Notes under the pieces: generated by a model
What the model was told of the DNA's origin: nothing
Databases searched by the model: none
What the model saw: the letters and a program-made list of their open reading frames with translations, nothing else
Position numbers and translations under genes: made by a program
DNA from: Actinokineospora diospyrosa
Lineage (GTDB): Bacteria > Actinomycetota > Actinomycetes > Mycobacteriales > Pseudonocardiaceae
DNA: 64,000 nucleotides
Assembly: GCF_024171925.1 (NCBI RefSeq)
Contig: NZ_JAMTCO010000023.1
Coordinates: 2,539 to 66,538, forward strand
Reading direction: 5' to 3'
Shown here: piece by piece, positions 51,517 through 60,756 of the stretch
Position numbering within the stretch: the stretch's first letter is position 1
How the letters are laid out: the number at the start of each line of letters is the position of its first letter

Positions 51517-54279
51517 TCAGTCGTCGCGCAGGTGCGCGGCCAACTGCGTGCGGGAGCGGATGCCGAGCTTGCGGTACACCCGGGTGAGGGTCGCCTCGAC
51601 GGTCTTCACGCTGATGAACAGGCGGTCGGCGATCTCCCGGTTCGAGGCGCCCTCGGCGACCAGGGCACCGATGCGGGCCTCGGTCGCGGTGAGCTCGCCG
51701 CGCGTGCGCCCGGCCTCGGCGCCAGCACTGGCACCGGCGAGCCTGGCCAGCATCCGCTCGGCGTGCTCGGTCCACGGGTGCGCCTCGGCGGCGGTGAACA
51801 GGGCGGCGGCGCGGCGGGCCGACTCGCGGGCGGCGGCGTAGCGGCGTTGGCCGCGCTCGACGCGGCCGCGCACCAGCAGGCAGTGCCCGGTCTCCAGCGG
51901 CTGCCCCAGCGCGGTGAACACCGCCTCGGCGCCGCGCAGCAGCTCCACGGCGGTGTCGCCGTCGCCGCGGGCGGCGAGCAGGGACGCCTCAGCGCGGTCG
52001 AGTTGCGCGGCGACCCCGGCGGGTTCGGGGACGGCGGCGAGGCGTTCGCGGGTGTCGGCGAGCAGCGCGGCGGCCTCGTCGAGGTCACCGACGGCCACTA
52101 AGGCGGCGGCCAGGTCGCTGTGCCAGCGCAGCATCGTCGGGTCGCGGATGCCGCGCGGCGCCTCGAGTTCGGGGATGCGGCGCAGTGCCGAGACCGCGTC
52201 GGCAGGTCTACCGACGCGCAGTAGAGCCTGCCCGAGCAGATGCAGATGCCGACGCAGGAACACCAGGTCTGACTCTTGCTCGGAGGCCCGCACCCCGCGC
52301 TCGGCGTAGGTCAACGCGCGGGTGACGCTGCCACCGACCAACTCGGCCATGGCGCTGGTGTGCCACCCGGGGGCGGGGCTGAGCCTGGCCTGGCCGCGGA
52401 CGCGCTCGGCGCGGGCGGCGTAGTCCATCGCGTCGCGGCAGCGGCCCATCCGACCGGTCACCTCGGCGAGCCCGCGCAGCACGTTGATCAGCTCCTCGAC
52501 CGCGCCGCGCTCGACCACGCCCAACATGCCCAGGTACAGCGCGCGGGCGTCGTCCAGCCGGTCGTCGAGCGCGGCGAAGCGGGCCACCACGTAGACCGGG
52601 GAGAAGTGCCGCCAACCGTCCATGTCCGGCGGTGGCAGGGCGAGCGCCAGCCGCAGCGGCTCGTCGAAGTCCGGCTCGCCCGCCAGCCGCTTCATCAGCG
52701 CGGTGGTGGCCAGCGCCATCGCCTCGGTGGAGGTGTCGCCGACCGAGCGGGCCAGGGTCGCGGCCCGGCTGGACAACGCGCTCGACTCGGCGGGCCAACC
52801 GTTGATCATCGCGGCCCAGGACCGCCACAGGTGCAGCAGCCCGCCCGAGCGCGGGCAGTCCCCCGCGTCGACCACGGCCAACGCGAACAGCTCCCGCTCG
52901 GCGGCGACCCCCTGGCCCGCGAGGTGGATCAGCGCCATCCGCGCCTTGACCCGCTGCAGCGGCGCGGCCTCGGCGGCCAAGACCGCGTGCGCGGCGCGGC
53001 GGACCAGTTCCGGCCGCGCGGCGACGGCCGCGGTCTCGGCCGCGGCGACCAACCACTGCACGCGCCGGGCCTGGTGTTCGGGCGGGGTGCGGTCGGCGGC
53101 CAAGAGGTACAGCTCGGCGGCCAGGTCGCGCGCCCCTTGGCGCTGCGCGCTCTCCGCGGCGAGGACCAGCGACCTGGCGACCGCGGCGCCCGGGTCGGCG
53201 GAGGCGAGCGCGCGGTGGCGTTCCCGGTCGGCGTCGAAGGTGACGGCCGCGGCGAGGTCGGTGTGCGCGGCGGCACGGTCCTCGGCGTTGGCTAGGTCGG
53301 CGATGAGGGTCGCTGCGGCGGGCGGGGTGAACCGGATGTTCTCCGCGTCGGTCACCACGAGGCCGACCTCGGCTGCGCGGGCGATGTCCCGGGCAGCGTC
53401 ACCTCGGCCTGCGCGGTGTAAGAGCCGCACTGTGGGGCGGGATGCCAAGGCGCACCAGAGGAGCGTTTCGCGCTCAGTCGGGGTGAGCTGCGCTAACCGT
53501 TCCCGGACTAAGAGAGCCACGGAGGGTGGGAGTGGTTCACGGTCCGTCGCCGCGCCTGCCAAAGTGAGCGCTAGATACGGGTTACCTGCGGAGTCGGCGT
53601 GGATCGCGGCAGCGGTGCGTGCGGGAAGCCCGTAGGCGTCGAACAGGTCGGCGAGGTCGCCTGCGGTCAAGGGCGGGACCTGCAACCGCAGCACGGGACC
53701 AGGTGTCAACGCGGCGGGCGGGATCGCGCTGGGACCGTCCTCGTCGAGCGGCACAGTCTCCGGGAGCCGCCCGGCAACAACCGCCCGCACCGGCGCGGAC
53801 CCGACCCGGCGCACCCCGTAGGCGATGACCTCCGCCGACACCACGTCGATCCACTGGGCGTCATCGAGCAGCACGAGCACCGGCGCCTTGGCGGCCATGG
53901 CGAGCAGCGACAGGTGCCACGCGTGCCGCAGCGGCATCCCACCGTCATCGCGGCGCCCGGTGAGCACTTCGGTCGCGGCGGCGCGGAAGTCGTCGGGCAG
54001 AGCGGCGACGATCTCGGGGGGTACCTGGGCCAGGAGCCCGGCGAGGACACCGCCGCTGATCCAGCGCTCGTCTTCGGCGGCGGTCGCGCGCAGGACGGTG
54101 CCTGTGGTGACGGTGCCTGTGGTGAAGTCCAGAGAGTTGAGGAGGGTGGTCTTGCCGATGCCACTGGGGCCGGAGAGCAGGACTCCGCCGCCGCGGGACA
54201 GGTGTTCCTGGATCTGGGCTAGTAGTGGTTCGCGGCCTACTACGCGCCTTGGACGGGGTGAGATCCCGGAACTGGCCAC
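51517..54279 (-). CDS. LuxR-family LAL regulator 2 (ATPase)
   Basis: 920 residues. Walker A GPSGIGKTT (37-45), Walker B LLDDAQWIDVVSAEVIAYG, long TPR-like helical middle, C-terminal LuxR HTH (about 855-915: LTATEARIGALVAEGASNREIADRLFISVKTVEATLTRVYRKLGIRSRTQLAAHL). GTG start with no recognisable SD, so a leaderless transcript is possible. Not a close copy of LAL 1: the two differ throughout the middle region. Target unknown; its own 3' end faces the protease promoter region. Confidence 0.92.
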   Translation of the reverse strand: MASSGISPRPRRVVGREPLLAQIQEHLSRGGGVLLSGPSGIGKTTLLNSLDFTTGTVTTGTVLRATAAEDERWISGGVLAGLLAQVPPEIVAALPDDFRAAATEVLTGRRDDGGMPLRHAWHLSLLAMAAKAPVLVLLDDAQWIDVVSAEVIAYGVRRVGSAPVRAVVAGRLPETVPLDEDGPSAIPPAALTPGPVLRLQVPPLTAGDLADLFDAYGLPARTAAAIHADSAGNPYLALTLAGAATDREPLPPSVALLVRERLAQLTPTERETLLWCALASRPTVRLLHRAGRGDAARDIARAAEVGLVVTDAENIRFTPPAAATLIADLANAEDRAAAHTDLAAAVTFDADRERHRALASADPGAAVARSLVLAAESAQRQGARDLAAELYLLAADRTPPEHQARRVQWLVAAAETAAVAARPELVRRAAHAVLAAEAAPLQRVKARMALIHLAGQGVAAERELFALAVVDAGDCPRSGGLLHLWRSWAAMINGWPAESSALSSRAATLARSVGDTSTEAMALATTALMKRLAGEPDFDEPLRLALALPPPDMDGWRHFSPVYVVARFAALDDRLDDARALYLGMLGVVERGAVEELINVLRGLAEVTGRMGRCRDAMDYAARAERVRGQARLSPAPGWHTSAMAELVGGSVTRALTYAERGVRASEQESDLVFLRRHLHLLGQALLRVGRPADAVSALRRIPELEAPRGIRDPTMLRWHSDLAAALVAVGDLDEAAALLADTRERLAAVPEPAGVAAQLDRAEASLLAARGDGDTAVELLRGAEAVFTALGQPLETGHCLLVRGRVERGQRRYAAARESARRAAALFTAAEAHPWTEHAERMLARLAGASAGAEAGRTRGELTATEARIGALVAEGASNREIADRLFISVKTVEATLTRVYRKLGIRSRTQLAAHLRDD

Positions 54280-54494
54280 GAATGTAGCGATCGCGGACTC
54301 ACCTCACTGGGTCACGGGGAGACGACACAGTACAGAGGGGGGTGGCGGGCGACAACGCTTGTGGGGGTGGGTGCGGGTACTTGGGTGGTCTCGGCATGCG
54401 GTGGCCCGGGGCCCGCGCGGTTGCGGGTGGGGGTGACTTTGGGCGGGCCGCTTCGGGCGCGGTGGCCCGGGGGGCGTGGGTGCGGGTGGGGGTG

Positions 54495-54637
54495 CTCGAT
54501 GCGGTGAACTTGTTTTGCGCGGGGCCCCTACAACACCCGTGGCAGGTCCGCACAGCAGGGGCCGAAAAGACTGGCCCTGCCGCGAGGAAACGCTACGTGT
54601 GTTGTCCCCCCGCGCAAAACAAGTTCACCGCATCGAG
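54495..54637 (-). repeat. Palindromic core D (143 bp), core-only copy
   Basis: Read on the minus strand it is the same core as A-C, but the outer arms are CTCGATGCGGTGAACTTG / CAAGTTCACCGCATCGAG: two base pairs changed on both sides together, and one wobble replaced by a Watson-Crick pair. Flanked by CAGTTGGCACCGGGGCTTCC, related to the flank of the other copies, but with no tandem DnaA-box module. It lies 78 bp downstream of the parC stop, same strand. The rest of the gap to the LAL gene (54280-54494) is GC-rich with no gene. Confidence 0.88.
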
Positions 54638-54714
54638 CAGTTGGCACCGGGGCTTCCGAGTGGCCAAGAGCTGGCTAGGCGGCCGGGGTGGGGCGGACTG
54701 GTCTGGCGCCTGGG

Positions 54715-57700
54715 CTAGGCCCGTTCGATGAGGTGGCCGATGACGTCGGGGCCGGGGTGGGCGTGGCCGGAGCCGTCGCGGCGGGGGTCGGGTTCGGGGA
54801 GTTCGACGGCGGAGCCGGTGCGGGTGGAACCCGCGGGGCGGGAGCCGATCCAGGCCAGGAGCAGGTCTGTTTCGCCCTTGAGGAAGCGGTGGGCTCGGAC
54901 GCCGCCGGTGGCTCGGCCCTTGGGGGGGTATTCGGCGAAGGGGGTGACCTTCACGGACTGGCCGGTGGAGGTGACCACGAGGGGTTCGCCGTGGTCGGGG
55001 TCGTCGATGCGGATGCCCGCGAAGAACACGACCTTGCCGCCCGCGGGGACGTTGATCCCGGCCATGCCGCCGCCCTTGAGGCCCTGGGGGCGGACGAGGG
55101 ACGCGGCGTAGCGCAGGAGGGAGGCTTCGGCGGTGACGAAGGCGAGGGTCTCGGAGCCGTCGGTGAGCCAGGTGGCGCCGACGACCTCGTCGCCGTCCTT
55201 GAGGCTGATCACCTCGAACTCGTCGGAGCGGACCGGCCACTCCGGGGCGCACACCTTCACCACGCCCTGGCGGGTGCCCAGCGCGAGCCCCGGTGAGCCA
55301 GCCGCCTGCTCGCCGAGCGGGGCGATGCCGATGACCCGCTCGTCCTTCTCCAGCGACACCAGTTCGCTGGCGGCCATCCCGCCGCTGACCGACACCGTGC
55401 CGCTCTGCTCGGGCAGCACCGGCAGCGGGAGCACGTCGGTCTTGACGGCGCGGCCGCGGTTGGTGACCAGCAGGATCTGCCCGCGCGCGGTGGAGTGCAC
55501 CAGCGCGGCGACGGCGTCGTGGCGGGCGCGGCCCTTGCGGGTGCGGCCCTCGGAGGCCTCCTCCGACTCCGCGGCGGTGCGCGCGACGAGGCCGGTGGCG
55601 CTGAGGATCACCTGGCACGGGTCGTCGGCGACCTCGAGCGGACCGGCGGGCTTGGAGGCGGCCAGCACCTCCTTGAGGTCGCCGTCGATCAGGGCGGTGC
55701 GGCGCTCGGCGGTGCGGTCCTTGGCGACCTTGCCCAGCTCGGTGGACACGACCCGGCGCAGGACCTTGTCGTCGTCGAGGATCTTGGACAGCTCCTCGAC
55801 CTCGCCGCGCAGCTTCTCCTGCTCGTCCTCGAGTTCGAGCTTGTCGAACTTGGTGAGCCTGCGCAGTGGGGTGTCGAGGATGTACCCGGCCTGGATCTCG
55901 GAGAGCTTGAACCGGCTCATCAGGCCGGTCTTGGCCGCCGCGGCGTCGTCGCTGCCGCGGATCAGCCGGATGACCTTGTCGATGTCGATCAGCGCCAGCA
56001 GCAGGCCCTCGACCAGGTGCAGCCGCTCCTCGCGCTTGCGCTTGCGGTAGCTGGTGCGCCGGGTGACGACCTCGTAGCGGTGCCGCAGGAAGACCTCCAG
56101 CAGCGCCTTGAGGCCCAGCGTGCGCGGCTGCCCGTCGACGAGCACCAGGTTGTTGATGCCGAAGGACTGCTCCATCGGGGTCAGCCGGTACAGGTCCGAC
56201 AGCAGCGCCTGCGGGTTGACGCCGACCTTGCACTCGATGACCAACCGGGTGCCGTTCTCCCGGTCGGTGAGGTCCTTGACGTCGGCGATGCCGGTGAGCC
56301 GCTTGCTCTTGTTCACCTCTTCGGTGATCTTCTCGATGATCTTCTCCGAGCCGACCTGGTAGGGCAGTTCGGTCACCGTGATCGCCTGGCGGCGGCTGCC
56401 CTCGAGCGGGCCGATCTCGACCTTGGCGCGCATCCGCACCACGCCCCGGCCGGTCTCGTAGGCCTTGCGGACCTCGTCGAGGCCCAGCAGCATCCCGCCG
56501 GTGGGCAGGTCGGGGCCGGGCACGAACTCCATCAGCTTGTCGAGGTCGGCGTCGGGGTGGGTGATCAGGTGCCGCGCGGCGGCGACGACCTCGCCCAGGT
56601 TGTGCGGGATCATGTTGGTCGCCATGCCGACCGCGATGCCGGAGGTCCCGTTGACCAGCAGGTTCGGGAACGCCGCGGGCAGCACGACCGGCTCGAGCAG
56701 CGAGCCGTCGTAGTTGGGCCGGAAGTCGACGGTGTCCTCGCCGAGCTCGCCGACCAGCAGCATCGCCTCGTTCGACATCCGCGCCTCGGTGTAGCGGCTG
56801 GCGGCGGGGCCGTCGTCGGGCGAGCCGAAGTTGCCGTGCCCGTCGACCAGCGGCGCGTTGAGCGAGAAGTCCTGCGCGAGGCGGACCATCGCGTCGTAGA
56901 TCGCGGTGTCGCCGTGCGGGTGGTACTTGCCCATGCAGTTGTGCACGACGTGGCCCTCGACGACGAAGGCGTGCTCGTCTGAGCCGACCTGGATGTCGTA
57001 GGTGGTGTCGACGCCCGCGGGCTCCACCGAGGCGACGGTGACCGCGGGGTCCGCGGTGCCCGCGATCCGCAGCAGGCCACCGTGCTTGTGCGCGTCGCGC
57101 ACCCAGGGCAGCAGCAGCGAGGCCAACCGCGCGGCGGCCGAACCGGAGACGGTCATCCCCCGCTCGGATACCTCGGCGGCGATGCCCAGGTCGGCGAGCA
57201 GGCACCAGACCTGGCGCAGCAACGCCGGGTCGGCCGCGCCCGCGATCTGGCCCGCGCCGCGCCGGACGTGCCCGGCCCCGTCGAGCAGGCCCGCGAGGTA
57301 GGGCAGCCAGGAGGCCCGGTCGGCCAGGATCACCGCGGGCACGGCGTCGCGCGGGGGACGCGGACCGCACGCGATGGTCAGGATGTGCCGATCGCGCTGG
57401 GTCGGGGTCCTGGCCTCGCGCTTGTCCCGCCGCGCGTCCAGCCCGGCACCGATCGCCCAGCCGTGTACGTGGTCCACCGGCGCGGACTCCAGCGACTCGA
57501 CCCGCACACCACCGTCGACGAGCGTGCCCGCCGCGGCGAGCAGGCCGAGGACGTAGGCGGACCCGTTGTCGCTCGAGGTCACCTCGCGCGCGCCGTTGCC
57601 GGTCAGCGTGCGGTGGCCGAGCAGGTCGCGGGCGGCGACCCAGTCACCGGTGCCGACCCGGAACCGCTGGCCGGGGGTGACCAGCATGCTGTGCCCGTCG

Positions 57701-58119
57701 GTCCAGCCGACCCGGACCAGCTCCGAGTCCGGGTTCTCGTAGACGGCCACCACCGGCACCGGCAGACCAGCCGGGTCGAGCACGGTGTCGCCCAGTTCGA
57801 TCTGCTCGATCGGGCGCAGGCCGCCCGGGGTGGACACCAGCGCGCCGCGCACGAAGCAGTCGCCGACCACGCGGGAGGACTTCACGTAGGCGTGCGTGGG
57901 CCGGTAGCCCTGCTCGTGCATGGAGAACAGGATGCGGCGGTGCACCGGCTTGAGGCCGTCGCGGGCGTCGGGCAGCGCGCGGGAGTGGATGACCGAGTAG
58001 GCGTACTCCAGGTAGGAGTCCTCGATCTCGGTGCGCACCGGGTTGTCGACGACGGTCGCGCCCGCGCGGTCGAAGGCGGTGGGGTCGACCTTGGTCGAGG
58101 GGGCCTTGCGGCGTGCCAT
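54715..58119 (-). CDS. parC: ParC-like type II topoisomerase subunit A with intein
   Basis: 1134 residues, of which an intein takes 88-394; the spliced protein would be 827 residues. N-terminal breakage-reunion domain (SYLEYAYSVIHSRALPDARDGLKPVHRRIL, GKYHPHGDTAIYDAMVRLAQ) with catalytic Tyr443 of the precursor (SRYTEAR). The C-terminal beta-pinwheel region has no recognisable GyrA box, so topoisomerase IV subunit A is favoured over gyrase. Works with ParE (gene upstream, 104 bp away) in decatenation of chromosomes. Unspliced precursor should be inactive because the insertion breaks the region just before HPHGD. Confidence 0.93.
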   Translation of the reverse strand: MARRKAPSTKVDPTAFDRAGATVVDNPVRTEIEDSYLEYAYSVIHSRALPDARDGLKPVHRRILFSMHEQGYRPTHAYVKSSRVVGDCFVRGALVSTPGGLRPIEQIELGDTVLDPAGLPVPVVAVYENPDSELVRVGWTDGHSMLVTPGQRFRVGTGDWVAARDLLGHRTLTGNGAREVTSSDNGSAYVLGLLAAAGTLVDGGVRVESLESAPVDHVHGWAIGAGLDARRDKREARTPTQRDRHILTIACGPRPPRDAVPAVILADRASWLPYLAGLLDGAGHVRRGAGQIAGAADPALLRQVWCLLADLGIAAEVSERGMTVSGSAAARLASLLLPWVRDAHKHGGLLRIAGTADPAVTVASVEPAGVDTTYDIQVGSDEHAFVVEGHVVHNCMGKYHPHGDTAIYDAMVRLAQDFSLNAPLVDGHGNFGSPDDGPAASRYTEARMSNEAMLLVGELGEDTVDFRPNYDGSLLEPVVLPAAFPNLLVNGTSGIAVGMATNMIPHNLGEVVAAARHLITHPDADLDKLMEFVPGPDLPTGGMLLGLDEVRKAYETGRGVVRMRAKVEIGPLEGSRRQAITVTELPYQVGSEKIIEKITEEVNKSKRLTGIADVKDLTDRENGTRLVIECKVGVNPQALLSDLYRLTPMEQSFGINNLVLVDGQPRTLGLKALLEVFLRHRYEVVTRRTSYRKRKREERLHLVEGLLLALIDIDKVIRLIRGSDDAAAAKTGLMSRFKLSEIQAGYILDTPLRRLTKFDKLELEDEQEKLRGEVEELSKILDDDKVLRRVVSTELGKVAKDRTAERRTALIDGDLKEVLAASKPAGPLEVADDPCQVILSATGLVARTAAESEEASEGRTRKGRARHDAVAALVHSTARGQILLVTNRGRAVKTDVLPLPVLPEQSGTVSVSGGMAASELVSLEKDERVIGIAPLGEQAAGSPGLALGTRQGVVKVCAPEWPVRSDEFEVISLKDGDEVVGATWLTDGSETLAFVTAEASLLRYAASLVRPQGLKGGGMAGINVPAGGKVVFFAGIRIDDPDHGEPLVVTSTGQSVKVTPFAEYPPKGRATGGVRAHRFLKGETDLLLAWIGSRPAGSTRTGSAVELPEPDPRRDGSGHAHPGPDVIGHLIERA
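56938..57858 (-). other. Intein in ParC (307 aa), degenerate homing endonuclease
   Basis: Precursor residues 88-394. Block A: CFVRGALVSTPGGLRPIEQIELGD (Cys1). Block B: HSMLVTPGQRF, with Gln where the TxxH His is usual. Blocks F/G: YDIQVGSDEHAFVVEGHVVHN, Cys+1 (Asn394/Cys395). The two dodecapeptide motifs read VLGLLAAAGTL and LAGLLDGAGHV: the catalytic Asp of LAGLIDADG is Ala in both, so the endonuclease should be inactive while splicing residues (Cys1, terminal His-Asn, Cys+1) are intact. Insertion is between VVGD and CMGKYHPHGD, in frame. Confidence 0.92.
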
Positions 58120-58223
58120 GGTGGTGGCTCTCTCTCGTGCTCTCAGCTGTCAGCGCCGACGGCCGAGGTCTGGTGCGACTGGGTACTGCGGGCGGCTGGT
58201 GCCTCAGCGCGGGGCGGGCGGGC

Positions 58224-60284
58224 TCACAGGTCGATGGCGGACTGGTCGACGCGGGCGGCGGAGTCGACCAGCCAGTTGCGCCGCGGCTCCACCTTCTCCC
58301 CCATCAGCAGCTCCAGCGCGGCCTCGGCGGCCTCGGCGTCGCCCATGGTGATGCGCCGCACGGAGCGGGTGGCCGGGTTCATGGTGGTCTCCCACAGCTC
58401 GTCGGCGTCCATCTCGCCGAGGCCCTTGAACCGCGGCACCGGGGTGACCACCTGCCTGCCCGCCTTCTGCAGGCGGGCCAGGGTGGTCTCCATCTCGCGC
58501 TGGGTGAAGGTGAAGATGGTCTCGGCGCCGCGGCCGCGGGTGGTGATCTTGTGCAGCGGCGGCATCGCGGCGTAGAGCCTGCCGTCGTCGATGACCGGCC
58601 GCATGTACTTGGCGAACAGGGTGATCAGCAGGGTCCGGATGTGCGAGCCGTCGACGTCGGCGTCGGCCATCAGGATGACCCGGCCGTAGCGCATCGCGGG
58701 CAGGTCGAAGGTGCGGCCGGTCCCGGCGCCCAGGACCTGCACGATGGCGGCGATCTCGGCGTTGCGCAGGGTGTCGGCGAGGCTGGCCTTCTGCACGTTG
58801 AGGATCTTGCCGCGCAGCGGCAGCAGCGCCTGGTACTCCGAGACCCGCGCCATCCGCGCCGAGCCGAGCGCGCTGTCGCCCTCGACCAGGAACAGCTCGC
58901 TGCGGGCGACGCCGGTGGTGCGGCAGTCGACGAGCTTGGCGGGCATCGCGGCGCCCTCCAGCGCCGTCTTGCGCCGGGCGGCGTCCTTCTGCTGCTTCTG
59001 CGCGATGCGGACCCGGCCCGCGTCGACGATCTTCTGCAGCACGACCTTGGCCTCGGCCTTGGTGCGCCGGTCCTCGGTCCACTCGCGCAGGTGCTTCTCG
59101 ACCACGCCCTGGATGACCTTGGTGATGCCCGCGGTGGACAGCTCGTCCTTGGTCTGGGAGGTGAACTGCGGCTCGGGGATGCGCACGTGGATCACCGCGG
59201 TCATGCCCTCGAGCACGTCGTCGAGGGTGGGCAGGTCCTCCTTGGGCTTGAGCAGCCCGCGGGTCTTGGTGATCGCCTCCTGCAGCGCCTTGGCCGCGGC
59301 CCGGTCGAAGCCCCTGCGGTGCGTGCCGCCGTGCATGTTGCGGATGGTGTTGGTGAAGCACTCGACGGTGCGCTCGTAGCCGGTGCCCCAGCGCAGCGCC
59401 ACCTCGACCTCGGCGCGGCGCTGCACCTTGGAGCGCATGACGCCGTTCTCGTCGGCGGCGTTCTCCTGGTAGGTGCCCTCGCCGGTGACCAGGATGGTGC
59501 CGGACACGGCGCGCTCGCCGTCGGGGCTGAGGAACTCGACCATGTCGCCGAGGCCGTTGGGGAACTGGAAGGACTCCTCGGCGTACTCGCCGGGCGCCTC
59601 CGGGTCCTCCTGGCGCAGCACGTAGGTGACGCCGGGGACGAGGAAGGCGGTGTTGCGCAGCTTGGCGCGGACGGAGTCGACGGCGAGCGCGGCGCCGTTC
59701 TCGAAGTACCGCGCGTCATACCAATACCTGGTCGAGGTGCCGGTGGAGTCGTTGCGGCGCATCTTGCCGACGACCTCGAGGCCGGACTGGCGGGTGAACG
59801 CGGCCCGCGGGCCCTCGCCGTCGAACACGCCGGGCACGCCGTGCGCGAAGGACATCCGGTGGACCTTGCCCTCGCGCTTGACGGTGACGTCGTAGCGGTG
59901 CGAGAGGGCGTTGACCGCGGAGGCGCCGACGCCGTGCAGGCCGCCGGAGGTCTTGTAGCCGGAGCCGCCGAACTTGCCGCCCGCGTGCAGCCGGGTCAGC
60001 ACGAGCTCCACACCGGACAAACCGGATTTGGCGTGCACGCCGGTGGGGATGCCGCGGCCGTCGTCGTCGACCTGGACGCTGCCGTCGGCGTGCAGGGTGA
60101 CCACGACCCTGGTGGCGTACCCGGCCACGCCCTCGTCGGTGGAGTTGTCGACGACCTCGGTGAACAGGTGGTTGATGCCCCGGCTGTCGGTGGACCCGAT
60201 GTACATGCCGGGCCGCTTGCGCACCGCCTCCAGACCCTCCAGGTGCGTGAGGTCGTCGGCCCCGTACAGGGTCTCGGCAGTCAC
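58224..60284 (-). CDS. parE: ParE-like type II topoisomerase subunit B
   Basis: 686 residues. GHKL ATPase domain (EVVDNSTDEG, DDDGRGIPTG, GGLHGVGASAVNALS), transducer domain, TOPRIM (LVEGDSALGSARMAR, LMADADVDGSHIRTLLITL) and C-terminal NPATRSVRRITMGD. Hydrolyses ATP to drive strand passage with the ParC subunit encoded directly downstream; operon parE-parC. GTG start, GGAGAA about 9 nt upstream; 53 in-frame residues further up show no homology and are rejected. Residues of ParE type (EGDSALG rather than GyrB EGDSAGG) favour topoisomerase IV. Confidence 0.95.
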   Translation of the reverse strand: MTAETLYGADDLTHLEGLEAVRKRPGMYIGSTDSRGINHLFTEVVDNSTDEGVAGYATRVVVTLHADGSVQVDDDGRGIPTGVHAKSGLSGVELVLTRLHAGGKFGGSGYKTSGGLHGVGASAVNALSHRYDVTVKREGKVHRMSFAHGVPGVFDGEGPRAAFTRQSGLEVVGKMRRNDSTGTSTRYWYDARYFENGAALAVDSVRAKLRNTAFLVPGVTYVLRQEDPEAPGEYAEESFQFPNGLGDMVEFLSPDGERAVSGTILVTGEGTYQENAADENGVMRSKVQRRAEVEVALRWGTGYERTVECFTNTIRNMHGGTHRRGFDRAAAKALQEAITKTRGLLKPKEDLPTLDDVLEGMTAVIHVRIPEPQFTSQTKDELSTAGITKVIQGVVEKHLREWTEDRRTKAEAKVVLQKIVDAGRVRIAQKQQKDAARRKTALEGAAMPAKLVDCRTTGVARSELFLVEGDSALGSARMARVSEYQALLPLRGKILNVQKASLADTLRNAEIAAIVQVLGAGTGRTFDLPAMRYGRVILMADADVDGSHIRTLLITLFAKYMRPVIDDGRLYAAMPPLHKITTRGRGAETIFTFTQREMETTLARLQKAGRQVVTPVPRFKGLGEMDADELWETTMNPATRSVRRITMGDAEAAEAALELLMGEKVEPRRNWLVDSAARVDQSAIDL

Positions 60285-60527
60285 TGGGTCGTTCTCCCGC
60301 TGCTGTTGTCTCTCCCCCGAGCCCGCGCTCGGTGTCCGCGCGGCCGGTGCCGCTCGAACAGGTGTCCCAAGGTACCGGAGGGTATCGGCCCGCCATGACA
60401 ACCGTGCGCCGCCGCGCGCGGCGCGCCGGGTGGCCCGCGCCACGCCGACCGCGGTGCCAGGTGGTGATGACTTGCGCCGTCCGGCCGCTTGACCCCCGAT
60501 CCAAACGTGGGTGATGTTGTGTGAATT
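60285..60527. other. Intergenic, upstream of parE
   Basis: Part of the 472-bp gap between parE and the LPMO gene; no gene seen. It must contain the parE promoter (minus strand). No strong promoter match found. Confidence 0.4.
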
Positions 60528-60593
60528 TACCGCCGACCCGGCGGTAGGCGCCGTCTTGACGGGTGCTCAGAGGCGCGTTTATGGTCTAGACCA
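60528..60593 (+). promoter_or_regulatory. LPMO promoter with DasR-like operator
   Basis: An inverted repeat TACCGCCG-ACC-CGGCGGTA (60528-60546) lies 9 nt before -35 TTGACG (60556-60561); 18-nt spacer; -10 TATGGT (60580-60585). Overlapping the -10 is the perfect 12-bp palindrome TGGTCTAGACCA (60582-60593), matching the core of the DasR-responsive element known from Streptomyces. A second partial TCTAGACC follows at 60601. Repressor bound here would block RNA polymerase; release by glucosamine-6-phosphate is the known DasR mechanism (established for Streptomyces, inferred here). Confidence 0.75.
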
Positions 60594-60756
60594 CAGCACA
60601 TCTAGACCCAGCTGAACTGCACCAACCCCTCCGGCGTCCGGGTCCGGCCGACGCCCGACGGAAGTAGGCGTCCCCCTGCTCCCGTTTCCACCCCTGCGCG
60701 GGTCGCCACGGCGGCCCGCGGAAACGCCGTCCACTCCTGTGGAGGAGCACGCAACC

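Noticed and set aside
58113..60398. 761-codon plus-strand open frame opposite parE
   Set aside because: Gly/Asp/Val/His low-complexity product typical of the antisense of GC-rich genes; parE has full motifs.
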